Source: Tistlia consotensis USBA 355 (lineage in GTDB: Bacteria; Pseudomonadota; Alphaproteobacteria; Kiloniellales; DSM-21159). From it: DNA of 64,000 nucleotides. The notes beneath the pieces were generated by a model. That model did no database searches. It was not told the origin of the DNA and saw nothing but the letters and a program-made list of their open reading frames with translations. Where the stretch lies: the NCBI RefSeq assembly GCF_900177295.1, contig NZ_FWZX01000012.1, positions 62,001-126,000 on the forward strand, given 5' to 3'. Below are positions 56,680 to 64,000 of this stretch, in pieces. Position 1 is the stretch's first letter; every line of letters starts with the position of its first letter. The translations under genes and the position numbers were made by a program.

Positions 56680-57777
56680 TCAGCCCCGGTGCAGCCGCCC
56701 CGGCGCCTTCGGCGCGGCGACCGACCGGCGCTCGATGAGGCGCGTCTCGTAGAGGCGGGCGATCGTCGGACCGTCATCCGGGCCGCCGCCCCGCCGCGCG
56801 TCGATCCGCTGGAGCAGGCGCCCGGCGGCGTCGCTGCCGACCCGGGCGAAATCCCAGTCGATTGCCGAGATCGGCGGATTCCCGAAGCGGGTCAGCTCGT
56901 TGTCCCCGATGCTGACGATCGACAGATCCTCCGGGACCGCGAGTCCGGCGGCCGCCATGTACTGCAGCACCTCGGCCAGCAGCTGGGACCCGAGCGAGAT
57001 CACGGCGGTCGGCGGGCTCGCCAGGCGCATCAGCGCCATCGCGGCGTTGAAGCCGCTGTCGACCGGGCCCTGCACCTGGCGCACCAGGTCCGCGCCGTCG
57101 GTCACGCCGAGCTCGGCGCAGAGCGCGAGGAAGCCGTCGACGCGGGCGGCGGCCGGCCGCGCCCCGATCCCGGGCGTGACGACGCCGATGCGGCTGTGCC
57201 CGGCGGCCCTCAGGTGTTCCGCCGCCAGGCGCACCCCCTGGCGATGGTCGACGCAGAAGGTGTCGTTGTCGGGCTTCTCGCGCTCGATCTGGACGGTCGG
57301 GATGCCGACCTCCGCGATCGCGGCATTGACCTCCGCTCGGTCCTGCGAGCCGGTGATGTAGACGATCCCGTCGAAGCGGTAGCGCCGTGCCGTGGCCAGG
57401 GCCGCGAGTTCGCGACTCTCGACATTGCCGGTGCTCATGGCGACCATCGAGTAGTCGCTGTCGTTGAGCTTGCGCTGCACCGCCGCGATCAGCCGCGCGT
57501 AGAGGGGGTTGCCGATGTCCGTCAGGATGCAGGCGACCATGCGCGTCGTCTTCCGGCGCATGTTCTGCGCCGCCATGTTCGGGACGTAGTTGAGCTCGGC
57601 GACCGCCTCGCGGACTCGCTCGGCCTTCTGCGCGTTCACCCGCGTCGTGTTGTTCAGCACCCGCGAGACGGTGCCGATCGACACGCCGGCGCGCTCGGCC
57701 ACGTCCTTGATGGTCGCCGAGCGCGCACCCGGACGGCGCCCCGTCGGTCCCTCGCCCCTCTTGTCGTCGCCCGTCAT
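56680..57777 (-). CDS. LacI-family transcriptional regulator 1
   Basis: 365 residues. Helix-turn-helix and hinge (~20-80): SATIKDVAERAGVSIGTVSRVLNNTTRVNAQKAERVREAVAELNYVPNMAAQNMRRKTTRMVACI. The periplasmic-binding-like ligand domain follows (RFDGIVYITGS, QGVRLAAEHLRAAGHSRIGVV). It converges with the TRAP/SDR operon, 28 bp from its end, and lies after the liv-type operon on its own strand. It is the best candidate for the operators at 52677 and 52798. Ligand probably a sugar acid or related. Confidence 0.93.
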   Translation of the reverse strand: MTGDDKRGEGPTGRRPGARSATIKDVAERAGVSIGTVSRVLNNTTRVNAQKAERVREAVAELNYVPNMAAQNMRRKTTRMVACILTDIGNPLYARLIAAVQRKLNDSDYSMVAMSTGNVESRELAALATARRYRFDGIVYITGSQDRAEVNAAIAEVGIPTVQIEREKPDNDTFCVDHRQGVRLAAEHLRAAGHSRIGVVTPGIGARPAAARVDGFLALCAELGVTDGADLVRQVQGPVDSGFNAAMALMRLASPPTAVISLGSQLLAEVLQYMAAAGLAVPEDLSIVSIGDNELTRFGNPPISAIDWDFARVGSDAAGRLLQRIDARRGGGPDDGPTIARLYETRLIERRSVAAPKAPGRLHRG

Positions 57778-57878
57778 TCAGGCTTCTCGTCCTGCCGGCG
57801 GAAGCCGGCGATCCCGTGGCTGCCGACCGGGAGTCTCCGCGGGATCGCAGCGGCGAGTCAAACCGCCCCGGCGAGGAA

Positions 57879-57911
57879 CGCCGGCGGCCCCGCCGCGGCG
57901 GGGCGCCGGCG
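57879..57911 (-). terminator. Terminator-like hairpin after the liv operon
   Basis: CGCCGGCG pairs with CGCCGGCG (57879-57886, 57904-57911) and CCCCGC with GCGGGG inside, with one bulged base (57887) and a CGCG loop: 14 pairs, 10 bp after the binding-protein stop. Between it and the LacI gene a second hairpin GCCGGC-GGAA-GCCGGC (57794-57809) occurs. No T-run; the liv operon most likely ends here. Confidence 0.6.
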
Positions 57912-57920
57912 CTTCCGGAC

Positions 57921-59096
57921 TCACTCGCTCCAGTGCTTCAGCAGCTCGACCTTGCCGGCCGCGCCGTCGACGATCTTGGCGTAGCCGAAGGTCGTCGGCC
58001 CGGCGTGGTGCCCCGGCGCGTAGGTGACCGGCGGGATGACGCCGCAGTCGTAGGTGCCGAGCGACTCGAGGGCGTCCATCAGCTTCGCCCGCGTCGGCTC
58101 ACCGTCGATCTTGCGCAGCGCGGCGACGAACAGCCTGGCCCCGGCCATGCCCATGAAGGACCAGTAGCCGGGCGCGGTCTGCGGCGCGAACTCCTTCATC
58201 GCGGCGACCGCCTCCCTGACCGCGTCGGTGTCCATCGTCTCGAGCGCGGCGTAGAGGTTGATGATCATGCCGTTCAGCGCGGAGCCGCCGAGCTTCATGC
58301 TGACCGCGTCGGCCATCAGCTGCGGGGCCAGGAAGATGCTGCGCCACCCCAGCTTCTGCGCCTCCAGCATGAAGAGGGCGCCGTGCTTCGGGATCACCGC
58401 CATGATCACCGCGTCCGGATGGCTGTCGCGCAGGGCCAGGGCCTGGGCGCTGACGTCCACGTCGCTCGGCACATAGCTGGCGCGGCCGACGATCTTCAGC
58501 CCCGTCTCCTTCGCGTAGGCCTCGACGCCCTGCATCATCTCCTTGCCGTACTGGTCGTCCTGGTAGAAGACGGCGAAGGTCCCGGCGCCCATCTGCTCGT
58601 GCGCATAGGCCGCCAGCGAGCGACCGTGAGAGGTGCCGAGCGGCGAGATCGGAAAGACCACGCGCTCGGTCGGCGTGTTGATGCTGGGATGGCTGCCAAG
58701 CGGCCCGAGCAGCGGCACCCCGCGCTGGGCGAGAAAGGGTATCGCCGCGACGGTATTGGTGGTGCCCAGCGTTCCGACGATGGCGAAGACGCCGTCGCGG
58801 TCGACCAGCTTCTTGGCCGCGGCCACGGCCTGCTGCGGATTGTAGCTGTCGTTCTCGAAGGTGATCTCGATCTTGCGGCCGTCGACGCCGCCGTTCTTGT
58901 TGATCCACTTCAGGTAGGCGTCGATGCCGTCCCTATACTGCGTCGCGCCGGCGGACAGGCCGCTCTGCAGGGGCAGGAAGGAGCCGACCTCGATCCTGTC
59001 CTTCGATACGCCGGGATCGCCGGCAAGCGCCGGGCTCGCGGCGGCCGCCAGGACACCGGCCAGCACCAGTGCTCCGACCTTGAACATGCTCCCCAT
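57921..59096 (-). CDS. Branched-chain-type ABC periplasmic binding protein
   Basis: 391 residues with a Sec signal MGSMFKVGALVLAGVLAAAASPALAG. The Peripla_BP_6 fold shows IEVGSFLPLQSGLSAGATQYRDGIDAYLKWINKNGGVDGRKIEITFENDSYNPQQAVAAAKKLVDRDGVFAIVG. Liv-type receptors of this sort bind amino acids, amides, urea or aromatic acids. Unlike ordinary liv, this cluster is co-encoded with LacI and SDR genes, hinting at another cargo. It follows livF after 45 bp. Confidence 0.92.
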   Translation of the reverse strand: MGSMFKVGALVLAGVLAAAASPALAGDPGVSKDRIEVGSFLPLQSGLSAGATQYRDGIDAYLKWINKNGGVDGRKIEITFENDSYNPQQAVAAAKKLVDRDGVFAIVGTLGTTNTVAAIPFLAQRGVPLLGPLGSHPSINTPTERVVFPISPLGTSHGRSLAAYAHEQMGAGTFAVFYQDDQYGKEMMQGVEAYAKETGLKIVGRASYVPSDVDVSAQALALRDSHPDAVIMAVIPKHGALFMLEAQKLGWRSIFLAPQLMADAVSMKLGGSALNGMIINLYAALETMDTDAVREAVAAMKEFAPQTAPGYWSFMGMAGARLFVAALRKIDGEPTRAKLMDALESLGTYDCGVIPPVTYAPGHHAGPTTFGYAKIVDGAAGKVELLKHWSE

Positions 59097-59141
59097 ACCG
59101 TCTCCTCCTCAGGTTTCCCGTCCCCGTTCCGCGGGGAGGCT

Positions 59142-59855
59142 TCACGCCGTGCCCAGGTAGGCCGACACGATCTCTTCGTTGCTCGCGAGTTCCCGCGCGG
59201 GGCCGCTCATGACGATCCGCCCCTTCTCCATGACGTGGGCGTGGTCGGAGCGGGCCAGCGCCTTGCTCGCGTTCTGCTCGACGAGGACGACGGTGATGCC
59301 GCGGTCGCGGATGGCGCCGACCAGGGCCATGATCTCGTCGATGACGAGGGGCGCCAGTCCCAGCGTCGGCTCGTCCAGCAGCAGCAGACGCGGAGCGGAC
59401 ATCAGGGCCCGGCCGACCGCCACCATCTGCTGCTCGCCGCCGGACAGCGTGCCGGCGAGCTGGCGCAGCCGCTCGCGGAGCCGCGGGAAGAGGGCCAGGA
59501 TGTCCTCGCGGTCGCGCTTCACGCCGGCGGCGTCGCGCCGCAGGTAGGCGCCCATCGCCAAGTTCTCGGCGACGCTCAGGCCGGCGAAGAGCTGCCGCCC
59601 CTCGGGCGACAGGGCCAGGCCCGCGCGCACGATCCGGTCCGGCGCGGCGCGTCCCAGCGGGGCGCCGTCGAGCAGGATCTCGCCCCGCAGGCGGCCCGGG
59701 CAGACGCCCATGAACGCCTTCAGGAGCGACGACTTGCCGGCGCCGTTGGCGCCGAGGATGGCGACGATGCTGCCGGTCTCGATGCCGAAGGACAGGCCGT
59801 CGACGGCGCAGATGCCGCCGTAGTGGATCGAGAGGCCGCGCACTTCCAGGATCAT
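59142..59855 (-). CDS. livF: Branched-chain-type ABC ATPase LivF
   Basis: 237 residues from ATG 59855 (TGATG overlap with livG; GTG 59858 is possible). Walker A GANGAGKSS, LSGGEQQMV signature, Walker B LLLLDEPTLGLAP. LivF-type short ATPase without the C-terminal extension of LivG. Energises the importer with LivG. Confidence 0.93.
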   Translation of the reverse strand: MILEVRGLSIHYGGICAVDGLSFGIETGSIVAILGANGAGKSSLLKAFMGVCPGRLRGEILLDGAPLGRAAPDRIVRAGLALSPEGRQLFAGLSVAENLAMGAYLRRDAAGVKRDREDILALFPRLRERLRQLAGTLSGGEQQMVAVGRALMSAPRLLLLDEPTLGLAPLVIDEIMALVGAIRDRGITVVLVEQNASKALARSDHAHVMEKGRIVMSGPARELASNEEIVSAYLGTA

Positions 59856-60625
59856 CACGCCGCCGCCTGGCCCAGATAGGCCTCGATGACCTGGCGGTCG
59901 GCGCGGATCTCCTGCGGCGTGCCCTCTGCGATGCGGCGCCCCTGGACGACGACCACGATGCGGTCGCAGGCCGACATCACCAGGCCCATGTCGTGCTCGA
60001 CCAGCAAGATCGTCATGCCGCGCTCCCGAGCCAGGTCGCGGATGGCCCGGCCCAGCGCCGCGGATTCGGCGGTGTTCATCCCGGCCGCCGGCTCGTCCAT
60101 CATCAGCAGGCGCGGCCGCGCCACGAGCGCCCGCGCCAGCTCGACGCTCTTCTGGGTGCCGAAGGGCAGGTCGGCGACGACCCGGTCCCCGACCGCCTGC
60201 AGGCCCAGGGCGGCCAGCGTCTCCTCCGCCCGGGCGTAGGCGATCTCGCGGGCGCGCCGCGCCGCCGGCAGGCCGAGCAGCTCCGCGGCCCAGCCCGCGC
60301 GGTGGCCGGCGGCGCAGCCCATGGCGACGTTGTCGAGCGCGGTCAGCTCGCTGAACAGCTCGAGGTTCTGGAAGGTCCGCATCACGCCGAGACCGGCGAG
60401 CGCGTGCACGGGACGCGCCAGCAGGTCCTCGCCGAAGACGCTCACCGCGCCGGCGTCCGGCGTGGCGATCCGGGTCAGGCAGTTCAGGATCGTCGTCTTG
60501 CCGGCGCCGTTTGGCCCGATCAGGCCGCAGACGCTGCCCTCGCAGACCTCGAACGACAGGTCGTCGACGGCCCTCAGTCCCGAGAAGGCCAGGGACAGCC
60601 GCCGCACGGTCAGGGCCTCAGGCAT
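59855..60625 (-). CDS. livG: Branched-chain-type ABC ATPase LivG
   Basis: 256 residues from ATG 60625 (GTG 60628 is an alternative), overlapping livM by 8 bp. Walker A GPNGAGKTT, the LivG insert VRTFQNLELFSELTALDNVAMG, and Walker B RLLMMDEPAAGMN; the C-terminus has the EGTPQEIRADRQVIEAYLG tail. The region before Walker B reads GTQKSVELARAL rather than LSGGQQQ, a variation often seen in LivG. Confidence 0.92.
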   Translation of the reverse strand: MPEALTVRRLSLAFSGLRAVDDLSFEVCEGSVCGLIGPNGAGKTTILNCLTRIATPDAGAVSVFGEDLLARPVHALAGLGVMRTFQNLELFSELTALDNVAMGCAAGHRAGWAAELLGLPAARRAREIAYARAEETLAALGLQAVGDRVVADLPFGTQKSVELARALVARPRLLMMDEPAAGMNTAESAALGRAIRDLARERGMTILLVEHDMGLVMSACDRIVVVVQGRRIAEGTPQEIRADRQVIEAYLGQAAA

Positions 60626-61553
60626 CACCGCGCCGTCCGATCCGGGCCAGGCGGCGCGGCAGCGACGCGAGGCCGTCCGGCAGGAAGTGCATGAAGGCGA
60701 CCAGCAGCGCGCCGTAGATGAACATCTGCCACTGCTCGAAGGCGCGCAGCACCTCGGGGGCGTAGGCCAGGAAGATGCCGCCCAGCAGGGCGCCGACGAC
60801 CGAGTTCAGCCCGCCGACGATGGCCATCGTCAGGAAGCTCAGCGACACGACGAGGGTGAAGCTGTCGGTGCTGAGCTGGCCCAGGATCGCCCCGTAGAAG
60901 GCCCCCGAGACGCCGGTGATCGCGGCGCTGAGTGCGAAGACGAAGAGGGTCGCCCCGGCCCGGTTCACGCCGCAGCTCTGGGCCGCGACGTCCGACAGGC
61001 GCAGGGCGCTGAGGCTCAGCCCGCCGAGCGAGCGGCGCAGGTTGACGACGATCCAGACAAAGAGCGCCAGCACCGCCAGAATCAAGTAGTAGGCTTGGAA
61101 GTCGCTGCCGAGCTCGTGGCCGAACAGCGAGGGTCGACTCACGAACATGCCCTGGCGGCCGCCGGTCAGCCCGTCCCACTCGTAGAGGATGTGCACGATG
61201 ACCAGCGAGAAGCCGAGGGTCGCGATCGCCAGGTAATGCCCGCGCACCCGCAGGGCCGGCAGCGCGACCAGCAGACCGACCAGGCCCGCGAGCAGGCCGG
61301 AGGCGAGCAGCGACAGGAGGAACGGCAGCGCCAGCTTCTGGACCAGGATCGCCGAGCCGTAGGCGCCGACCGCCCAGAAGCCCGCGTGGCCGATCGAGAT
61401 CTGGCCGCCCAGGCCGAGCAGCAGGCCGAGACTGAGCGCGACCATCGCGTAGATCGCCGCCATGCACAGCAGATAGTGGCCGTAGGGACCGAGGAAGAGC
61501 GGCGCCGTCAGGGCCGAGGCGACCGCGGCGAGAGCCGGCAGGACAGTCCGCAT
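60618..61553 (-). CDS. livM: Branched-chain-type ABC permease LivM
   Basis: 311 residues, about ten helices. LivM signature LGLGGQISIGHAGFWAVGAYGSA (~47-69) and EAA-like region LRLSDVAAQSCGVNRAGATLFVFALSAAITGVSGAFYG. It starts 1 bp after livH stops and overlaps livG. Confidence 0.92.
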   Translation of the reverse strand: MRTVLPALAAVASALTAPLFLGPYGHYLLCMAAIYAMVALSLGLLLGLGGQISIGHAGFWAVGAYGSAILVQKLALPFLLSLLASGLLAGLVGLLVALPALRVRGHYLAIATLGFSLVIVHILYEWDGLTGGRQGMFVSRPSLFGHELGSDFQAYYLILAVLALFVWIVVNLRRSLGGLSLSALRLSDVAAQSCGVNRAGATLFVFALSAAITGVSGAFYGAILGQLSTDSFTLVVSLSFLTMAIVGGLNSVVGALLGGIFLAYAPEVLRAFEQWQMFIYGALLVAFMHFLPDGLASLPRRLARIGRRGDA

Positions 61554-61554
61554 C

Positions 61555-62427
61555 TCAGACCTTCCTCCGGGCGACTTTGACGAACAGCCCGCCCGGCCGC
61601 AGCATCAGCACCAGGATGATGAGGGCGAAGGCGAAGCTGTCCTTCAGGGTCGAGGTCGCGAGCGTGCCGACGTAGGCCTCGGTCACGCCGAGCAGCAGGC
61701 AGCCGGCGGCGGCGGCGGGCAGGCTGGTGAAGCCGCCGAGGATCGCCCCGGCGAAGCCCTTGAGGATGATCGAGATCATCATCTGCTGATCGACGAAGGT
61801 CAGCGGCGCGATCAGGATGCCGGACACGACCGAGAGGCCGGCGGCCAGCCCCCAGGAGACGGTCGCCACCCGCCCGACCTTGATGCCCATCAGGCGCGCG
61901 GCGAAGGGGTTCATGCTGGCCGCGCGCATCGCGGTGCCGTAGCGCGAATGCTCGAAGAAGAGGTAGAGCGCTGCCATCAGGACCAGGGTCACCGCGATGA
62001 TGCCGAGGCTCGCGGGCGAGACGGCGGCCCCGGCGACGGCGATCGGCTCGGTCGGGAACAGCGACGGGAAGCGGTAGGGATCGAAGCCCCAGACGATCCC
62101 GGCGAGGCTGTTGAACATGAAGAACAGCCCCAGCGTCACGATCAGCACGTTGAGCGGAGGACCGTCGGAGATCGGCTTGATGAAGACGAGCTCGAGCAGG
62201 GCACCGAGCAGGAAGCCGCAGGGGAGGGCCAGCAGCAGGACCACGATCACCGGCAAGCCGGCCGCGTTCAGGGCCGACAGCGCGACGAAGGTGCCGAACA
62301 TGGCGATCTCGCCCTGCGCGAAGTTCACCACGTCGGTCGCCTTGTTGATGATCACGAGGGCGAGGCCGATCAGGGCATAGATGCTGCCGACCGCGAGGCC
62401 GGACAGCAGCAGCGGCAGCCAGGTCAT
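61555..62427 (-). CDS. livH: Branched-chain-type ABC permease LivH
   Basis: 290 residues, eight or so helices, with the LivH hallmark ATDVVNFAQGEIAMFGTFVA (~30-49) and later RAASMNPFAARLMGIKVGRVATVSWGLAAGLSVVSG. Its ATG at 62427 overlaps the LacI stop (ATGA), so the regulator and the importer are one transcript. Confidence 0.93.
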   Translation of the reverse strand: MTWLPLLLSGLAVGSIYALIGLALVIINKATDVVNFAQGEIAMFGTFVALSALNAAGLPVIVVLLLALPCGFLLGALLELVFIKPISDGPPLNVLIVTLGLFFMFNSLAGIVWGFDPYRFPSLFPTEPIAVAGAAVSPASLGIIAVTLVLMAALYLFFEHSRYGTAMRAASMNPFAARLMGIKVGRVATVSWGLAAGLSVVSGILIAPLTFVDQQMMISIILKGFAGAILGGFTSLPAAAAGCLLLGVTEAYVGTLATSTLKDSFAFALIILVLMLRPGGLFVKVARRKV

Positions 62428-63494
62428 TGCAGGCGGCCTGCGCCGGCCGCCTCGGCGGTCCCCCGCGGCGGCGCGCAGGACGCGCGCAGCACCAGTTCGG
62501 TTGGCACCTCGAAGGAGCGGAAGGCCGAGGGCTCGGCGTCCGGGGCGGCCCCGTGCGCCTCCATCCGCTCGATCAGCAGCTCGGCCGCGCTGCGCCCGAC
62601 GTGGCGCAGGTTCCAGGTGATCGCGGTGATGCCCGGGCTGTTGAAGCGGGCGAGATCGGAATCGCCGACCGTCACCAGCGACAGGTCCTGCGGTATGGCC
62701 AGTCCGCTCTCGCGGGCGTATTCCAGGACCTGCGCCAGCATCCAGGTGCTGAGCACGATCAGCGCCGTCGGGGCCTCGGGCCGCGACAGCACGCGCATCA
62801 TGCAGGCGGGGATGTCGGCCCGCCGCTCGACCATCTCGATCAGCGACTCGTCGAGCGGCAGGTCCAGCCGGTCCAGCTCGGCACGATAGCCCTTGGCACG
62901 GCGCCGCGCGGCGACCAGGCCGGGCGAGGGAGTCAGCAGGCCGATGCGCCGATGCCCCAGCCCGGCGAGCTGGCGCACCGCCTGGGCCGCACCGCCGGCG
63001 TGGTCGACACAGATGGAATCGCCCCAGTCGAAATCTCGGTCGACCGCCACGACCGGCATCTCCATCCGCGCCAGCGTGTCCTGGTAGCGCTCGTGCGTCA
63101 TCGGACCGGCGATCGAGATCAGGCCGTCGACGCGCCGCCCCCGGTCGGAGGTCAGGGCGGCCAGCTCCCGCTCCTCGTCGTAGCCGGTGCTGTGCACGAT
63201 CATGATGTAGCCGGCCGCCAGCAGTCGCTCCTCGGCGGCGCGGACCATCTCGGCCACCAGCGGGTTCTCGATGGTCGAGACGTGGCAGGACACGGTGCGC
63301 GTGCTGAAGCCGCGCATCGCCTGCGCGGCGATGTTCAGCTCGAACCCGAGCCGGCGGGCGGCGTTCTCGACCCGCGCGCGCAGCGCCGGGCTGACGCCGT
63401 CGGCGCTGTTCAGGACCCGCGAGACGCTGCCCGGCGAGACGCCGGCCTGCCGCGCCACGTCCTTGATCGTCATTCTCGGCTCGCGCTCCGGCAT
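62424..63494 (-). CDS. LacI-family transcriptional regulator 2
   Basis: 356 residues from ATG 63494, which overlaps the upstream SDR stop (TGATG). HTH MTIKDVARQAGVSPGSVSRVLNSADGVSPALRARVENAARRLGFELNIAAQAMRG (~8-62), ligand domain with DGLISIAG, DRDFDWGDSICVDHAGGAAQAVRQLAGLGHRRIGLLTP. It resembles LacI 1 in layout (FxVDH near the same place) and may be its paralogue. It likely controls the SDR-LacI-liv operon; its operator should lie to the right of the window. Confidence 0.92.
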   Translation of the reverse strand: MPEREPRMTIKDVARQAGVSPGSVSRVLNSADGVSPALRARVENAARRLGFELNIAAQAMRGFSTRTVSCHVSTIENPLVAEMVRAAEERLLAAGYIMIVHSTGYDEERELAALTSDRGRRVDGLISIAGPMTHERYQDTLARMEMPVVAVDRDFDWGDSICVDHAGGAAQAVRQLAGLGHRRIGLLTPSPGLVAARRRAKGYRAELDRLDLPLDESLIEMVERRADIPACMMRVLSRPEAPTALIVLSTWMLAQVLEYARESGLAIPQDLSLVTVGDSDLARFNSPGITAITWNLRHVGRSAAELLIERMEAHGAAPDAEPSAFRSFEVPTELVLRASCAPPRGTAEAAGAGRLQ

Positions 63495-64000
63495 CAGATG
63501 GACAGTCCCCCGTCTACGATGATCTGCGCGCCGGTCACGTAGGCCGACTCGTCCGAAGCGAAGAACAGGGCGGCATTCGCCACGTCCCAGCAGGTGCCCT
63601 GGCGGCCGATCGGGCACTTCGCGTCGCGCTCGCGCAGCTTCTCCGCCAGCTCCTCGGGCGAGAGGTGGCGATAGAGAGTGCGGATGTGCGGCGTGTCGAT
63701 CATGCCCGGGATCACGACGTTGATCCGGACCTTCTGGGGCGCGTGCTCGCGCGCCATGATCCGCGAGAAGTGGTTCAGCGCCGCCTTCGAGGAGTTGTAT
63801 GCGAGGAACGACGTGCCGCCCCAGCGCAGGCTCGCGGTCGAGGAGATGTTCACGATCGAGCCGCCGCCCTGGCCGGCCATCACCGGGATGACGTGCTTGC
63901 AGGCCAGGAAGACGCCCTTGATGTTCACCGCGTGGACGTTGTCCCAGGCTTCCTCCGGCGTGTCGACCGCGTTGCCGAGATACTCGATGCCGGCGTTGTT
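63494..64000 (-). CDS. SDR-family oxidoreductase (N-terminus outside window)
   Basis: The frame is open through base 64000 and begins there in the NNAG motif, so the first ~85-90 residues including the nucleotide site are missing. Visible: NNAGIEYLGN, ISSTASLRWGG with the catalytic Ser, YNSSK (Tyr/Lys) and the terminal GAQIIVDGGLSI. It is the most upstream visible gene of the LacI-liv operon and probably acts on the imported compound. Confidence 0.9.
   Translation of the reverse strand, partial: NNAGIEYLGNAVDTPEEAWDNVHAVNIKGVFLACKHVIPVMAGQGGGSIVNISSTASLRWGGTSFLAYNSSKAALNHFSRIMAREHAPQKVRINVVIPGMIDTPHIRTLYRHLSPEELAEKLRERDAKCPIGRQGTCWDVANAALFFASDESAYVTGAQIIVDGGLSI

Overview
The window is GC-rich (about 70% by eye, strong G/C at third codon positions) and carries a dense, operon-packed bacterial chromosome. 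The gene families (nirBD-nasA with nasTS, several ABC and TRAP importers, IclR/LacI/PucR regulators, guanidine/urea carboxylase with its DUF1989 partners) point to a metabolically versatile, probably Rhodospirillales-like alphaproteobacterium. That assignment is inference. I see no rRNA, tRNA, CRISPR array, insertion sequence or phage gene.

Layout. (1) 1-8641, plus strand: a nitrogen-scavenging operon with a creatininase-family hydrolase (cut by the window edge), an EamA exporter, an unrecognised protein, two carboxyguanidine-deiminase-type (UAAP/DUF1989) subunits, a biotin-dependent guanidine/urea carboxylase, a RidA protein and an SDR. (2) 8684-9829: an autoregulated TetR repressor with an SRPBCC protein. 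(3) 10259-10834: a lower-GC YdeI/OmpD-type gene flanked by empty sequence. (4) 11061-22008: an assimilatory nitrate island. A minus operon (nirB, nirD, nasA, a CbiX-type chelatase, DUF4202) diverges from a plus run (narK-type porter, nasT, nasS). The nirB leader shows a sigma-54 promoter, two ANTAR-type hexaloop hairpins and an overlapping terminator. This is the architecture expected for NasS/NasT antitermination, and a similar leader precedes the porter.

(5) 22290-41174: a large catabolic block. A LysR gene diverges from an isochorismatase-family amidase, a Ssu/Tau-type ABC importer with two permeases, a NodB-type deacetylase and an FAH-family enzyme. Converging on these is a minus operon: flavin reductase, aldehyde dehydrogenase, luciferase-like monooxygenase, a Pot-type ABC importer, NIPSNAP, alpha/beta hydrolase, carboxymuconolactone-decarboxylase-like and amino-acid-synthesis-family proteins. 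A PucR-type regulator lies upstream. The enzyme set echoes the logic of Rut pyrimidine catabolism without being rut, and it is the best candidate here for an undescribed pathway. (6) 41609-51888: a Dpp/Opp-type importer ending in a GlpD-like oxidoreductase, divergent from an ornithine-cyclodeaminase-like gene, an IclR regulator and a 2-hydroxyacid dehydrogenase. A perfect 14-bp palindrome lies between them.

(7) 51901-64000: two linked uptake modules under LacI-type control. An SDR diverges from a TRAP transporter (dctPQM) plus SDR around LacI-type operators. A LacI gene converges on these. A minus operon (SDR, LacI, livH, livM, livG, livF, binding protein) fills the remainder and runs off the right edge. 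Most genes overlap by ATGA, GTGA or TGATG junctions, so translational coupling is pervasive.
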